A DNA stretch of 64,000 bases, taken from positions 868,001 through 932,000 of the forward strand of contig NZ_BAABRO010000001.1 of NCBI RefSeq assembly GCF_039545035.1. Reading direction: 5' to 3'. Positions 1-6,852 of the stretch are shown here, in pieces (positions within the stretch are counted from its first letter, which is position 1; every line of letters starts with the position of its first letter). The notes beneath the pieces were generated by a model that saw nothing but the letters and a program-made list of their open reading frames with translations, did not search any database and had not been told where the DNA came from. The stretch is from Novipirellula caenicola. GTDB taxonomy: Bacteria > Planctomycetota > Planctomycetia > Pirellulales > Pirellulaceae. A program made the position numbers and the translations under genes.

Positions 1-18
1 GCCAACTGCTCGGACAAT

Positions 19-84
19 TTGAACAGGAGCAAACAGAGTCACAAATCAACTCTTTCTCTGTTACCTCTCTTTCCTCCTGTTCAA
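19..84. repeat. Inverted repeat, GAACAGGAG family, copy 1
   Basis: TTGAACAGGAG at 19-29 is the exact reverse complement of 74-84, giving an 11-bp stem with a 44-base interior that also contains CAGAGT/CTCTGT. A second copy with the same arms is at 964-1037. The recurrence makes it a dispersed element rather than a terminator. Confidence 0.6.
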
Positions 85-260
85 TGTTTTTCCCCCACTC
101 GCGTCAAGTCGTCAGATTCATCCATTTTAGAATTTACAATTGTCAATTTAACTTTTTCAATTCTCACTCACTCCCCAACATCGCGGCAAGCGACTAGCAA
201 TCGCAGTGCGCAACAAGGGCATCAACCATCATCCCCAAGTCCTGAAAGGGGCGGCATGTT

Positions 261-288
261 GTAGCCCACGGCGTGAGCCGTGGGTTAC
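261..288. repeat. REP-like palindrome
   Basis: GTAGCCCACGGC (261-272) pairs with GCCGTGGGTTAC (277-288) over 12 bases with one G-T mismatch and a 4-base loop. It resembles short palindromes scattered between genes in planctomycetes. There is no T-tract, so I do not call it a terminator. Confidence 0.6.
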
Positions 289-496
289 AACGCAACCCAG
301 GAATGAAAGGGGCGACAGGAAAGACCGACGTCTACCGCGATCGGATGAGTTATCTTGCACTCGCGCAACCACAGCACCGTCAAAAAAACAGGCCCGCGAA
401 TCGACGCAAATCAACGCGAATACTTGCTCCGTCTCAACGCCCTCAGCCTAAGCCAAAATCCCGCCCCCACAACACCTTTCCAATCTTCACGCCGCG

Positions 497-590
497 CATC
501 AATTCCGCGTCTGTTCCGTCTAGCTCCACCCTCCGTAGTGGATCTTGCTAAAGATCCCGCCCCAAAATGACCGTCAACCACACCCAGCCG
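497..590 (+). repeat. Direct repeat, copy 1 (partner 798-890)
   Basis: About 94 bases recur with a few differences at 798-890. Both copies carry an internal hairpin, GGATCTTG...AAGATCC (540-557 in this copy). Both end in a shared CCGTCAACCA stretch. This is a segmental duplication in non-coding DNA. Confidence 0.75.
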
Positions 591-797
591 CCCCCATTCA
601 ATCAGACCAGATTCCCCCGTCGCAGACGCAAGCAACAGATGCGCGGTCTTATTTGAACAGGAGCAAACCGCGGGAACAGAGTTACAAGCCGCCTATTCTT
701 CATCCTGCACTTCTTCCGAGCCCAGCACGGGAGAGGTCGGACGGGCCCTCAAGGCCTCGTCCGGGTGAGCGCCTGCCTCGGTCTTACTCGCACCCCA

Positions 798-890
798 CAT
801 CAATTCCGCGTCTGCTCGTCTAGTCCCACCCTCCGTAGTGGATCTTGCCAAAGATCCCGCCTTAAGTCGACCGTCAACCAAACTCAGCCG
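798..890 (+). repeat. Direct repeat, copy 2 (partner 497-590)
   Basis: Second copy of the duplication described at 497-590, starting at the same CATCAATTCCGCG word and ending at CAGCCG. The internal hairpin is kept with one base change. Confidence 0.75.
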
Positions 891-963
891 ATCCCTTCAA
901 TCACGACTCCGCATCACAGCAGATGCCCACCTCGCAAACCTGAACGTAGATTGCGCGGATAAT

Positions 964-1037
964 TTGAACAGGAGCGATCAGAGAAAACTGAGTCAAAAAT
1001 CCCCTCACCTCCGTTATCTCCCTTACCTCCTGTTCAA
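964..1037. repeat. Inverted repeat, GAACAGGAG family, copy 2
   Basis: TTGAACAGGAG at 964-974 pairs exactly with 1027-1037. The arms are the same as in copy 1 (19-84), while the interior differs. Confidence 0.6.
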
Positions 1038-1389
1038 TACTATCCCTCGCTCCCGATCACCTCGCGATTCTTTTCTTCGCAGCAGCAAACCCATTTTTCA
1101 AACAATTTGATTGCAACGGCGATTCGGATCGCCAATAATCCGTTTTCGTGATTGCGGTGGACCTCAGCGGAGCGTCACCCAAGTAACCGAAGGTGCAAGC
1201 GGAAACAGCCTCCACTGTCTCTTCGACTTGCAATTGTCAATCTAATCTTCTCAGTCCTTCCCCGAGCCTACCTTCGTGGCCGCCTCCCGTCACGGGTCCG
1301 CGATCAACCGATCCAGCGGGCGGGCCACCGCTGATGCCGGATTGCGGTTCACGCGGCAATGCTCCACCGCCGCGCTGGGCAAGTGCGTA

Positions 1390-1479
1390 GCGGCGTAGCC
1401 ACCGCGGGAACCAGGTTCGATCGTTGTCCGAAAGTCCGCTAGGGGACAGCACTTTTTCCTCAAATTTCAACACCGACAT
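1390..1479 (-). pseudogene. Truncated integron integrase, N-terminus only (probable)
   Basis: From an ATG at 1477-1479 on the minus strand about 30 codons read as a plausible tyrosine-recombinase N-terminal segment containing LSDNDRTWFPRWLRRYA. This resembles the SAM-like DNA-binding start of integron integrases. The reading frame then runs into GC-rich repeat sequence (from about 1390 leftwards) with no recombinase similarity, so the catalytic domain is missing. Its position, and its orientation away from the adjacent cassette array, are where intI lies in an integron. The family call rests on a short segment plus context. An upstream ATG at 1516-1518 would place the control palindrome inside the gene, so I prefer 1479. 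Confidence 0.5.
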
Positions 1480-1502
1480 GATCGTCGACTCCTCGATGCT
1501 CT

Positions 1503-1575
1503 CGAGTGATAAAACCATATATCACTCGACTCATGATGCTACCGAGTGAGATAACTCAAATCACTTGACTCACCG
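1503..1575. promoter_or_regulatory. Palindromic operator-like cluster between intI remnant and cassettes
   Basis: CGAGTGATA (1503-1511) is the exact inverted repeat of TATCACTCG (1520-1528). Further related words follow: GAGTGAG near 1544, ATCACTTGACTC near 1560 and GAGTGAT near 1574. The cluster lies 24 bases upstream of the integrase remnant's ATG and about 60 bases before the first cassette, which suits a regulator controlling intI and/or cassette promoters. The regulator is unknown. Confidence 0.5.
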
Positions 1576-1632
1576 AGTGATCTAAGGTCGAATTCGATGG
1601 TACCACCCGACTGACCCGGGGTTAAAAAGATA

Positions 1633-1639
1633 GTTATCT
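1633..1639 (+). other. Recombination core at left end of cassette array (attI-side GTT site)
   Basis: GTTATCT fits a GTT-type core site. Its reverse complement, AGATAAC, occurs exactly at 2153-2159 as the left core of the first cassette's attC. In integron cassettes the first bases after G|TT derive from the same circular site as the R'' box, so this match marks the start of cassette 1 (1634-2236). Confidence 0.65.
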
Positions 1640-1641
1640 GA

Positions 1642-2124
1642 ATGAATGGTTTGTTACTTTGGGCATCTCAAATGGTCTGGACCGTTGAAGATCAGACTCG
1701 AGCGTTTCTCTCGCAGATTAGAGACCGCAGTGCGCGCAGTGCTTTCTACGACTTAGTCAATCACTTCGATCTTGATTTTCTCCAATGCCTAGCTGACGAT
1801 CGCGACAAAGTTTCTGAGATCGTTGATCGAGTCTATGCTTCACCTTCAGATTCTGACGACGTGCAGCGCATTTGGATAGACGGTGCGATGATCATGTTAG
1901 CACTGATCAAGGACAGGAGATGCCGTTGTGACATCCTGACGAAAGGAGTGCCAGCGAGCCCACTCAACCTCGAAAAGTCCCAACATATGCACAATGTTGA
2001 TGCAATCGATTTTCACTATGGTGTATCCGTCACTGGGCGATATGATTGCGTTTACTGCGGACGTAGCTTCACTGTGTTCGAACGGCCTGGTTTTTCTGAA
2101 CCTGAATGGCGACCGACAAGCTAG
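1642..2124 (+). CDS. Unknown protein, cassette 1
   Basis: A 160-residue protein of unknown family. It starts 9 bases after the cassette boundary, typical of integron cassette genes that fill nearly the whole cassette. The middle is rich in acidic and aromatic residues. Near the C-terminus there is a CxxC pair (DCVYCGRSF) that could bind a metal as half of a zinc ribbon. No signal peptide or membrane segment is visible. An internal ATG at 1672 is an alternative start. The stop lies 28 bases before the attC left core. I do not recognise a function; cassette context suggests an accessory role. Confidence 0.65.
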   Translation: MNGLLLWASQMVWTVEDQTRAFLSQIRDRSARSAFYDLVNHFDLDFLQCLADDRDKVSEIVDRVYASPSDSDDVQRIWIDGAMIMLALIKDRRCRCDILTKGVPASPLNLEKSQHMHNVDAIDFHYGVSVTGRYDCVYCGRSFTVFERPGFSEPEWRPTS

Positions 2125-2152
2125 TTTTTCACGTGTGGCGAGACCGCAGATT

Positions 2153-2242
2153 AGATAACCATCGCATCCACCGAAGTCGGGCTTGCGTGGTTTTACAAAT
2201 GGACAATTAACTTTCCCGACTCGGTGATGCGGGTCGTTCGCC
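2153..2242 (+). other. attC recombination site 1
   Basis: About 90 bases. The left core AGATAAC (2153-2159) complements the cassette's own start at 1633. The left arm (CATCGCATCCACCGAAGTCGG) pairs with the right arm (CCGACTCGGTGATGCGGGTCG, near 2216-2237) with bulges. The right core GTTCGCC is at 2236-2242. Imperfect arms with extrahelical bases are the hallmark of attC sites. Confidence 0.75.
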
Positions 2243-2257
2243 GACTGACATTGAATC

Positions 2258-2770
2258 GTGACACCAAAATCGTTTGACGATTTACTGCTTCGCCTTGACC
2301 ACGCTGGGATAGCTCCACGTGCATCGCTGGTTGGTTGCACGGAGGCTGAGATTGCTTCCCTCGAATCGAAATACGACGTGACGCTACCGGCGACGTATCG
2401 TACTTACTTGACGATGATGGGGCACGATTCGGGCCGCCTACTCACTCACGATCACTATGCCGCGACATATCCCTTTGTCTTGGACATGACTACCCAATGC
2501 CGCGAGGACCGCGACGAATTCCCCGATTGCGGATTGCCCACGCTACCGCCTGACGCTCTCGTGATCGTCGGTCGGCTTGGCGAACAATTCATGATGATTC
2601 GTTGCTCTGCGTCCGACGACTCTCCGGTATGGTACTTCAACGAATATGATGGCGAAATCAAACAGAGTTTCGGGTCTGTGCTTGACTGGTTAGACTCCCT
2701 TGCTGACGAAGCTGAGAATGCGATCGCCAACGGCTACTACGAACGGTTCCCGAACGGCACACGACCCTGA
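2258..2770 (+). CDS. SMI1/KNR4 (SUKH-1) family protein, cassette 2
   Basis: A 170-residue protein starting at GTG 2258, about 20 bases inside cassette 2. Residues 27-50 (EAEIASLESKYDVTLPATYR followed by TYL) match the conserved start of SUKH/SMI1-KNR4 domains. The pattern is an acidic helix, then LP..Y..FL-like packing, then strands. SUKH proteins often act as immunity proteins against contact-dependent or polymorphic toxins, but some have other roles. No toxin gene is adjacent, so an orphan immunity or unrelated binding role is inferred only from the family. It looks intact and cytoplasmic, with no signal peptide. Confidence 0.75.
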   Translation: MTPKSFDDLLLRLDHAGIAPRASLVGCTEAEIASLESKYDVTLPATYRTYLTMMGHDSGRLLTHDHYAATYPFVLDMTTQCREDRDEFPDCGLPTLPPDALVIVGRLGEQFMMIRCSASDDSPVWYFNEYDGEIKQSFGSVLDWLDSLADEAENAIANGYYERFPNGTRP

Positions 2771-2784
2771 ACTCAAAATGCGTC

Positions 2785-2873
2785 ACACCATGCGATGCAC
2801 CTGCGCCGGGCTTGCGGACGAACCTGCAATGGACAACTTTACTCTCCCCGCCCGGTGATGCCGGACGTTCTGT
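2785..2873 (+). other. attC recombination site 2
   Basis: The left arm CCATGCGATGCACC, then GCCGGGC, pairs with the right arm GCCCGGTGATGCCGGACG. The right core GTTCTGT is at 2867-2873. The arms align with site 1 (shared CCAT...CACC and CGGTGATG). The left core does not match the start of cassette 2 (GTTCGCC), so this end has diverged or the cassette is chimeric. Confidence 0.65.
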
Positions 2874-2876
2874 GCT

Positions 2877-3440
2877 ATGGACACCAACATGCTCATTGAT
2901 CGTTTGAAGGCCGTTCATCCCGGATGGGAAGAGTGGGATCGGCTAATGGCCCTGGTGACATCACTCGACTTTGAATTCATTGCTACCGACTACATGGGCA
3001 ACTTCTACGTAGCTGGCAATCGCTTGTGTTTTTCCGAATTGGGCGACGAACCAACTTGGCCTGACTGGCTCCCGATCTACGTTCCTGCGTTGTACGGAAT
3101 GAAAGCGGACGATTGGGAAATGTCCGGCGGCTACGCTGACTCGTTCGATGGTGAACCCGCCCGCAAAGGATGCGTGTTCAGTCCAGCCGGTAACGATGCA
3201 GACCTCGGCTATCCGCTGATCAACGTGCCGAACGATGTCTATGCCTTTCAAACGAATTCGGATGGCGCGGTTTTCTTCATCAGCAGATCACTGCGCATGC
3301 TATACCCAAACTCCGAAAATGAACGGTTCGAGGAACTGGATTCGCTCGAAGCTTTCACGCGCAAGACCATTCAGCAAGTATTGGACGGACACAGGTGGTT
3401 CGACGCTTACGTGGACCTGAAAGGTTCCTTGTTGGACTGA
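2877..3440 (+). CDS. Unknown protein, cassette 3
   Basis: A 187-residue soluble protein whose ATG lies 3 bases after the attC 2 right core. It is rich in aromatic residues (WEEWDRL, NFYVAGN, PDWLPIYVPALYG) and acidic overall. The layout resembles SUKH-like or other small immunity-type proteins, but I cannot assign it to a family. The C-terminus ends just before the attC 3 left core. No membrane segment is seen. Small size, tight fit to the cassette and the neighbouring SUKH gene are the only functional hints. Confidence 0.65.
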   Translation: MDTNMLIDRLKAVHPGWEEWDRLMALVTSLDFEFIATDYMGNFYVAGNRLCFSELGDEPTWPDWLPIYVPALYGMKADDWEMSGGYADSFDGEPARKGCVFSPAGNDADLGYPLINVPNDVYAFQTNSDGAVFFISRSLRMLYPNSENERFEELDSLEAFTRKTIQQVLDGHRWFDAYVDLKGSLLD

Positions 3441-3449
3441 AACTATGCA

Positions 3450-3510
3450 ACAGAACACACGATTGAACGAGAGCGGCGGCCTACGTCCGACCTGAATCAG
3501 CGTTTATTTG
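3450..3510 (+). other. attC recombination site 3, right half damaged
   Basis: The left core ACAGAAC (3450-3456) is the exact complement of GTTCTGT at 2867, which starts cassette 3. A GC stem follows (GCGGCGGC with GCCGCCGC near 3510). After the stem I find no CGGTGAT-type right arm and no GTT core. The site appears truncated or recombined, and the boundary with the next cassette is unclear. Confidence 0.55.
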
Positions 3511-3551
3511 CCGCCGCCACGAAAACCGAATCTTTATCCGACAACCGTACG

Positions 3552-4268
3552 ATGAATCTCGACCACACAGAACCGTTCGCGAATACAGAGTGGAGAGTGA
3601 CATCAATTGAGACTCCCGCGATCACCACGCATGCCGTATTTCGTCCTTCCACTCCACCAGTCACTTTCGGCGTTAACGGGCAGATGCAGGCGGATCTGGT
3701 CACACAATTCATTCACGCTATCGAACACGCTGATATTCCAGTCGAGTCATGTGGCTCAACGGATCTGAAGCCGAGTGTAAACGGATTCGACAAGCTAGTT
3801 GCCGTGCTCGGAAGTGATAGGCATTTTCTACGCGGCTGGCACATTGACCAACCAGATTTCATTCATGTGATTCCTGTGTTTACCTGCGAACTCGATCCAG
3901 ATGGTTGCTTTCACTACGACCGCCTCCGCGGCCACGTGAACGTGTTCGACCTTCATCGAGAACCCGAACCGTTTTTCCAATTCCAAATGCGTGGTGGAGC
4001 TTCTCAGTTGTGCGTAGATAAATGGAGATACGCACGACTCTCGGAGCTCAAATCATTTATCTCCGTCCTCAAAAACGAATCCGGTTCGCAGTTGCTGCTC
4101 AAAAACCGCGCCGGCGAAATACTAGAGTTTCCGGCTGAAGGGACTGGCTGGGACGACGTTGACAGCAGCGTGTCGGCTCACTTCCAACCCATCGAACAAC
4201 ACCACAATGCACCTGCGTTGCCATCCAGGCCGAATGTGAGATCAGCGTCGCTGGCGGCAACCCGGTGA
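3552..4268 (+). CDS. Unknown protein, cassette 4
   Basis: A 238-residue protein of unknown family. The N-terminal part is Thr/Pro-rich. The middle has FIHVIPVFTCELDPDG, typical of a beta-rich soluble fold, then FFQFQMRGG. There is no signal peptide. The final 25 or so codons read straight through the left arm of attC 4, so the tail is encoded by recombination-site sequence; the true ancestral stop may have been lost. Neighbours are other small cassette genes on the same strand. Function is not assignable. Confidence 0.6.
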   Translation: MNLDHTEPFANTEWRVTSIETPAITTHAVFRPSTPPVTFGVNGQMQADLVTQFIHAIEHADIPVESCGSTDLKPSVNGFDKLVAVLGSDRHFLRGWHIDQPDFIHVIPVFTCELDPDGCFHYDRLRGHVNVFDLHREPEPFFQFQMRGGASQLCVDKWRYARLSELKSFISVLKNESGSQLLLKNRAGEILEFPAEGTGWDDVDSSVSAHFQPIEQHHNAPALPSRPNVRSASLAATR

Positions 4269-4283
4269 TTGTGTTCGTTCGTC
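4190..4283 (+). other. attC recombination site 4
   Basis: The left arm ACAATGCACCTGCGTTGCC pairs with the right arm GGCAACCCGGTGATTGTG, leaving extrahelical bases. The right core GTTCGTC is at 4277-4283. The site overlaps the 3' end of the preceding coding sequence. Confidence 0.75.
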
Positions 4284-4293
4284 GTGATTTCTT

Positions 4294-4797
4294 ATGACTA
4301 CCCGACGTTTCACGATTCGGTTCCTTTTAGTTGTAACAACGTGCCTTGCGTTTGTGATGGGAGGGATTGTTTACTTCAGGCGTCCAGTTCAGCTCCACCT
4401 TGAATTCGACGACATGGCGGTGCACGCAACTGCAACGCCAACCGGGGAAACGGACATTGAGATTACCGGTCGCATTCGCAACGTGGGGTCGGAAACCATT
4501 GACATCGCTTACCAAATCGTGGATTTCAAGACACAGTACCTTGCCGAGAAGGCCGGAAAGCGTCTGATCGCGGATCACTATCTTCCAATGAGCGTTACCA
4601 AGTACGCCGAGCAAAATGCACAGCTTCTGGCATCCGGCGAGAGTCTTGCTTTTCGTCACACACTTTCCATTCCGCACTCACAATTAAAGAACGCGGTGGC
4701 TCACATTGGCATTTCCGGATCTACCTGCGATTCCGTCTTATCATTTCAAAGGCGTGGTTACACAGAGAGCCCTCCGTGCACCATCGACGAACCATGA
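4294..4797 (+). CDS. Unknown membrane-anchored protein, cassette 5
   Basis: A 167-residue protein with an N-terminal positively charged stretch (MTTRRFTIRF) followed by one hydrophobic segment, about residues 10-26. It is thus a membrane-anchored protein with an exported C-terminal domain, or a lipid-free signal anchor. The rest contains beta-strand patterns reminiscent of an immunoglobulin-like fold (EITGRIRNVGSETIDIAYQI). It starts 16 bases after the cassette boundary, and its stop lies within the attC 5 left core (4786-4792). Family unknown. Confidence 0.65.
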   Translation: MTTRRFTIRFLLVVTTCLAFVMGGIVYFRRPVQLHLEFDDMAVHATATPTGETDIEITGRIRNVGSETIDIAYQIVDFKTQYLAEKAGKRLIADHYLPMSVTKYAEQNAQLLASGESLAFRHTLSIPHSQLKNAVAHIGISGSTCDSVLSFQRRGYTESPPCTIDEP

Positions 4798-4878
4798 AAT
4801 GCAGGGGCGAACCGGTAATGCTTTTTCTCGTCTGCTTGCAAATCTTTCGCCCGTCCCGCGGCATTTCTAACGTTCTTG
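4786..4878 (+). other. attC recombination site 5
   Basis: The left core GACGAAC (4786-4792) is the exact complement of GTTCGTC at 4277, the start of cassette 5. The left arm GAAATGC...GGGCGAA pairs with TTCGCCC...GCATTTC on the right. The right core GTTCTTG is at 4872-4878. Confidence 0.75.
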
Positions 4879-5349
4879 CGGGATCGTGCACAGCCTATAG
4901 GGGTCGCAATCGTTGTTCAGGTCTCGAACGTTGTCTCCAGTTCACGGCGGCAGCAACATCGCATCAGGCGAACGTCACTCTCATGAAAACTTCCTGATAG
5001 TTCAAGCCTTCTCGTCGGACCGATGCGCGGTCGGTCTTAACCACAGATTTACACAGATGGACACAGATGTGGTTAATCGGGATTCGTATCTGTGTGGATC
5101 TGCGTCTATCGGTGGTTGCTAATGACGCCCGGAATAACCCGGCGCTAGATCGCTGCGTTTCCGATTCTTCGTTGTCGTTTGTTGCTCGAGACTATTTCGG
5201 ACGCTATCCTGCGGTTTGTTGAGCCCCGTCCGACTGGCGATTCGTCCGCCACGCAAGCCTATCGCAAGAACCAGCGTGGTGCACCCGAGCGGCGGCAACG
5301 TGTTTTCGTGAGCACAAAATCGTGGGTCGCCGCCAGGTGACCACCAAGG
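4873..5349 (+). other. Cassette 6, apparently without a gene
   Basis: The cassette boundaries are clear: it starts at GTTCTTG (4872) and its attC left core CAAGAAC is at 5265-5271. The longest frames inside are about 70 codons and look random. Its central part is the dispersed ACACAGAT inverted repeat (5039-5117). It is either a non-coding cassette or one disrupted by that repeat. Confidence 0.6.
5039..5117. repeat. ACCACAGAT...ATCTGTG dispersed inverted repeat
   Basis: The left part AACCACAGATTTACACAGAT (5039-5058) is mirrored by ATCTGTGTGGATCTG...GGTGGTT (5088-5117). Elements of this type are scattered through many bacterial genomes between genes. Here it sits inside a cassette. Confidence 0.7.
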
Positions 5350-5355
5350 TTCGCC
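5265..5355 (+). other. attC recombination site 6 (best preserved)
   Basis: The left core CAAGAAC (5265-5271) exactly complements GTTCTTG at 4872. The left arm GTGGTGCACCCGAGCGGCGGC pairs with GCCGCCAGGTGACCACC on the right, leaving the unpaired bases typical of attC. The right core GTTCGCC is at 5349-5355. Length is 91 bases, like the other sites. Confidence 0.85.
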
Positions 5356-5371
5356 GAACTAGCCCAGCACA

Positions 5372-5548
5372 ATGACTACCACTTATCCGGACTACTGGAC
5401 CGCTCTCGCGGACGAGAAAAGCGTTGGGTCGATTCAACGCCCCCCAAAGCCACCAAGCTCTCGGTTGGCGAACCCGTTTGATCGCTTGCCAAATGCTCTC
5501 GAGTCCAGCACGGAAACCGAAAAATGGACGAATGAGGTGGTGACCTGA
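5372..5548 (+). CDS. Possible 58-residue cassette protein, cassette 7
   Basis: A short frame begins with ATG 16 bases after the attC 6 right core, as expected for a cassette gene. It encodes a 58-residue hydrophilic peptide beginning MTTTYPDYWTALADEK. GGCGAAC, the complement of the cassette start, occurs inside it at 5467-5473. The original cassette may therefore have ended there, making this frame a read-through product. I find no attC right arm afterwards. Treat as tentative. Confidence 0.3.
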   Translation: MTTTYPDYWTALADEKSVGSIQRPPKPPSSRLANPFDRLPNALESSTETEKWTNEVVT

Positions 5549-5644
5549 TTCCGGGCGCGCGAAAGTCTTATTGTTGACCTAGATGAATGGATTCAAATTG
5601 TGCAGGTGTCAGATAGCCAAGACTCGAATGCTTTCGTTCTTGGT

Positions 5645-6775
5645 TGCAGTAGCTGAAGTAGCCTCCGAGCTCACGACGCAGCAGCTCACTCGATTCTTGT
5701 TTCCGCCACGTCCATCAAACGCCGGATAGCCGGCGGGCAGGAAGACGAGTGGGGCAGGAAAATATCTAGATTGAAGCACCACTCGGCGGTATCCCATCTT
5801 TTTGCCCTACATGTTTTTGCCTTATTCACGAGCCAAGGTTGGCCTCGACATTAACATGCTGCATCTCGATCGAATCGTTGCTCCGCGACATCCACCAAGC
5901 GCCGTACCGCAGATTGGCAAAAATATGGAAGGCAAAAATATGTCGGAGCACAGAACCATCCTGCGGTATCCCATTTTCCTGCCCCTTACATTTTCCTGCC
6001 CAATTCTGTGAGCAACGCTGTCCCCGATGACACAACGCCGCGGCTCACTTGACTCGTGTTTCCACCACATAAACCAAACGCTCGATAGCCGGCGGGCAGG
6101 AAGATGGGATGGGAAGGAAAAGATTCAGATTGCAGGACACTCGGCGGTGTCCCATCTTTTTGCCCTACATGTTTTTGTCTTATTCAAAACCAACGCTTGC
6201 CTCGACAATAACATGCCGCAGCTCGATCGAATCGTCTTTCCGCGACGTCCACTAAGCGCCGTACCGCAGATTGGCAAAAAGATGGAGGGCAAAAATATGT
6301 CGGAGCACAGAACCATCCTGCGGTATCCCATGTTCCTGCCCCCTTCATTTTCCTGCCCAATTCTGTGAGCAGCACTGTCCCCGATGACACAACGCCGCGG
6401 CTCACTTGACTCATGTTTCCACCACATAAACCAAACGCTGGATAGCCGGCGGGCAGGAAAATATCTAGATTGAAGCACCACTCGGCGATATCCCATCTTT
6501 TTGCCCTACATGTTTTTGCCTTATTCAAAACCAACGCTGGCCTCGACAATAAAATGCCGCAGCTCGATCGATTCGGCTTTCCGTGGCATCCACCAAGCAC
6601 CGCGGCGCAGGTAGGCAAAAATATGGAGGGCAAAACATGTCGGAGCACAGAACCATCCTGCGGTATCCCATTTTCCTGCCCCCCCCATTTTCCTGCCCAA
6701 TTCTGTAACCAACGTTGACCTCGGTGACACAACGCTGCGGCTCGCTCTGTTCTTGTTTCCGCCTCGTCGACGATG
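5645..6775 (+). repeat. Alternating-hairpin repeat array 1
   Basis: Three and a half dimeric units with a period near 358 bases (GGCAGGAA arms begin at 5736, 6095 and 6452). Each dimer has two related 95-base spacers flanked by different inverted arms: TTTTTGCC...GGCAAAAA, then TTTCCTGCC...GGCAGGAA. The array starts without the left arm of its first spacer and ends in a truncated spacer at about 6775. Open frames within it differ between copies and are not credible genes. Confidence 0.85.
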
Positions 6776-6852
6776 TAACAAAGGGGTGGCGTCGGACCAA
6801 TCCCCGCTGCCCCCCTAAAACGGATCGATCTCCATTGCGTAGCGTGTCATCT

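Larger units (their letters stand above)
1..1389. other. Gene-free, repeat-rich stretch
   Basis: I see no convincing gene here; open frames are short and overlap on both strands. It holds several dispersed repeats. There is an inverted repeat pairing 19-29 with 74-84 (TTGAACAGGAG and its complement), repeated at 964-974 with 1027-1037, and a lone arm near 654. A palindrome lies at 261-288 and a direct duplication at 497-590 and 798-890. The right end (about 1240-1390) is GC-rich and runs into the truncated integrase fragment. This looks like decayed accessory DNA at the edge of the integron. Confidence 0.6.

Noticed and set aside
1237-1390. Extension of the integrase-like frame beyond position 1390
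   Set aside because: The downstream residues are Gly/Pro/Arg-rich repeat translation, not recombinase sequence.
5645-6775. Many overlapping short reading frames in the repeat arrays, with recurring FLPSIFLP-like peptides
   Set aside because: They follow from the repeated DNA; the frames shift between units and lack ribosome binding sites.
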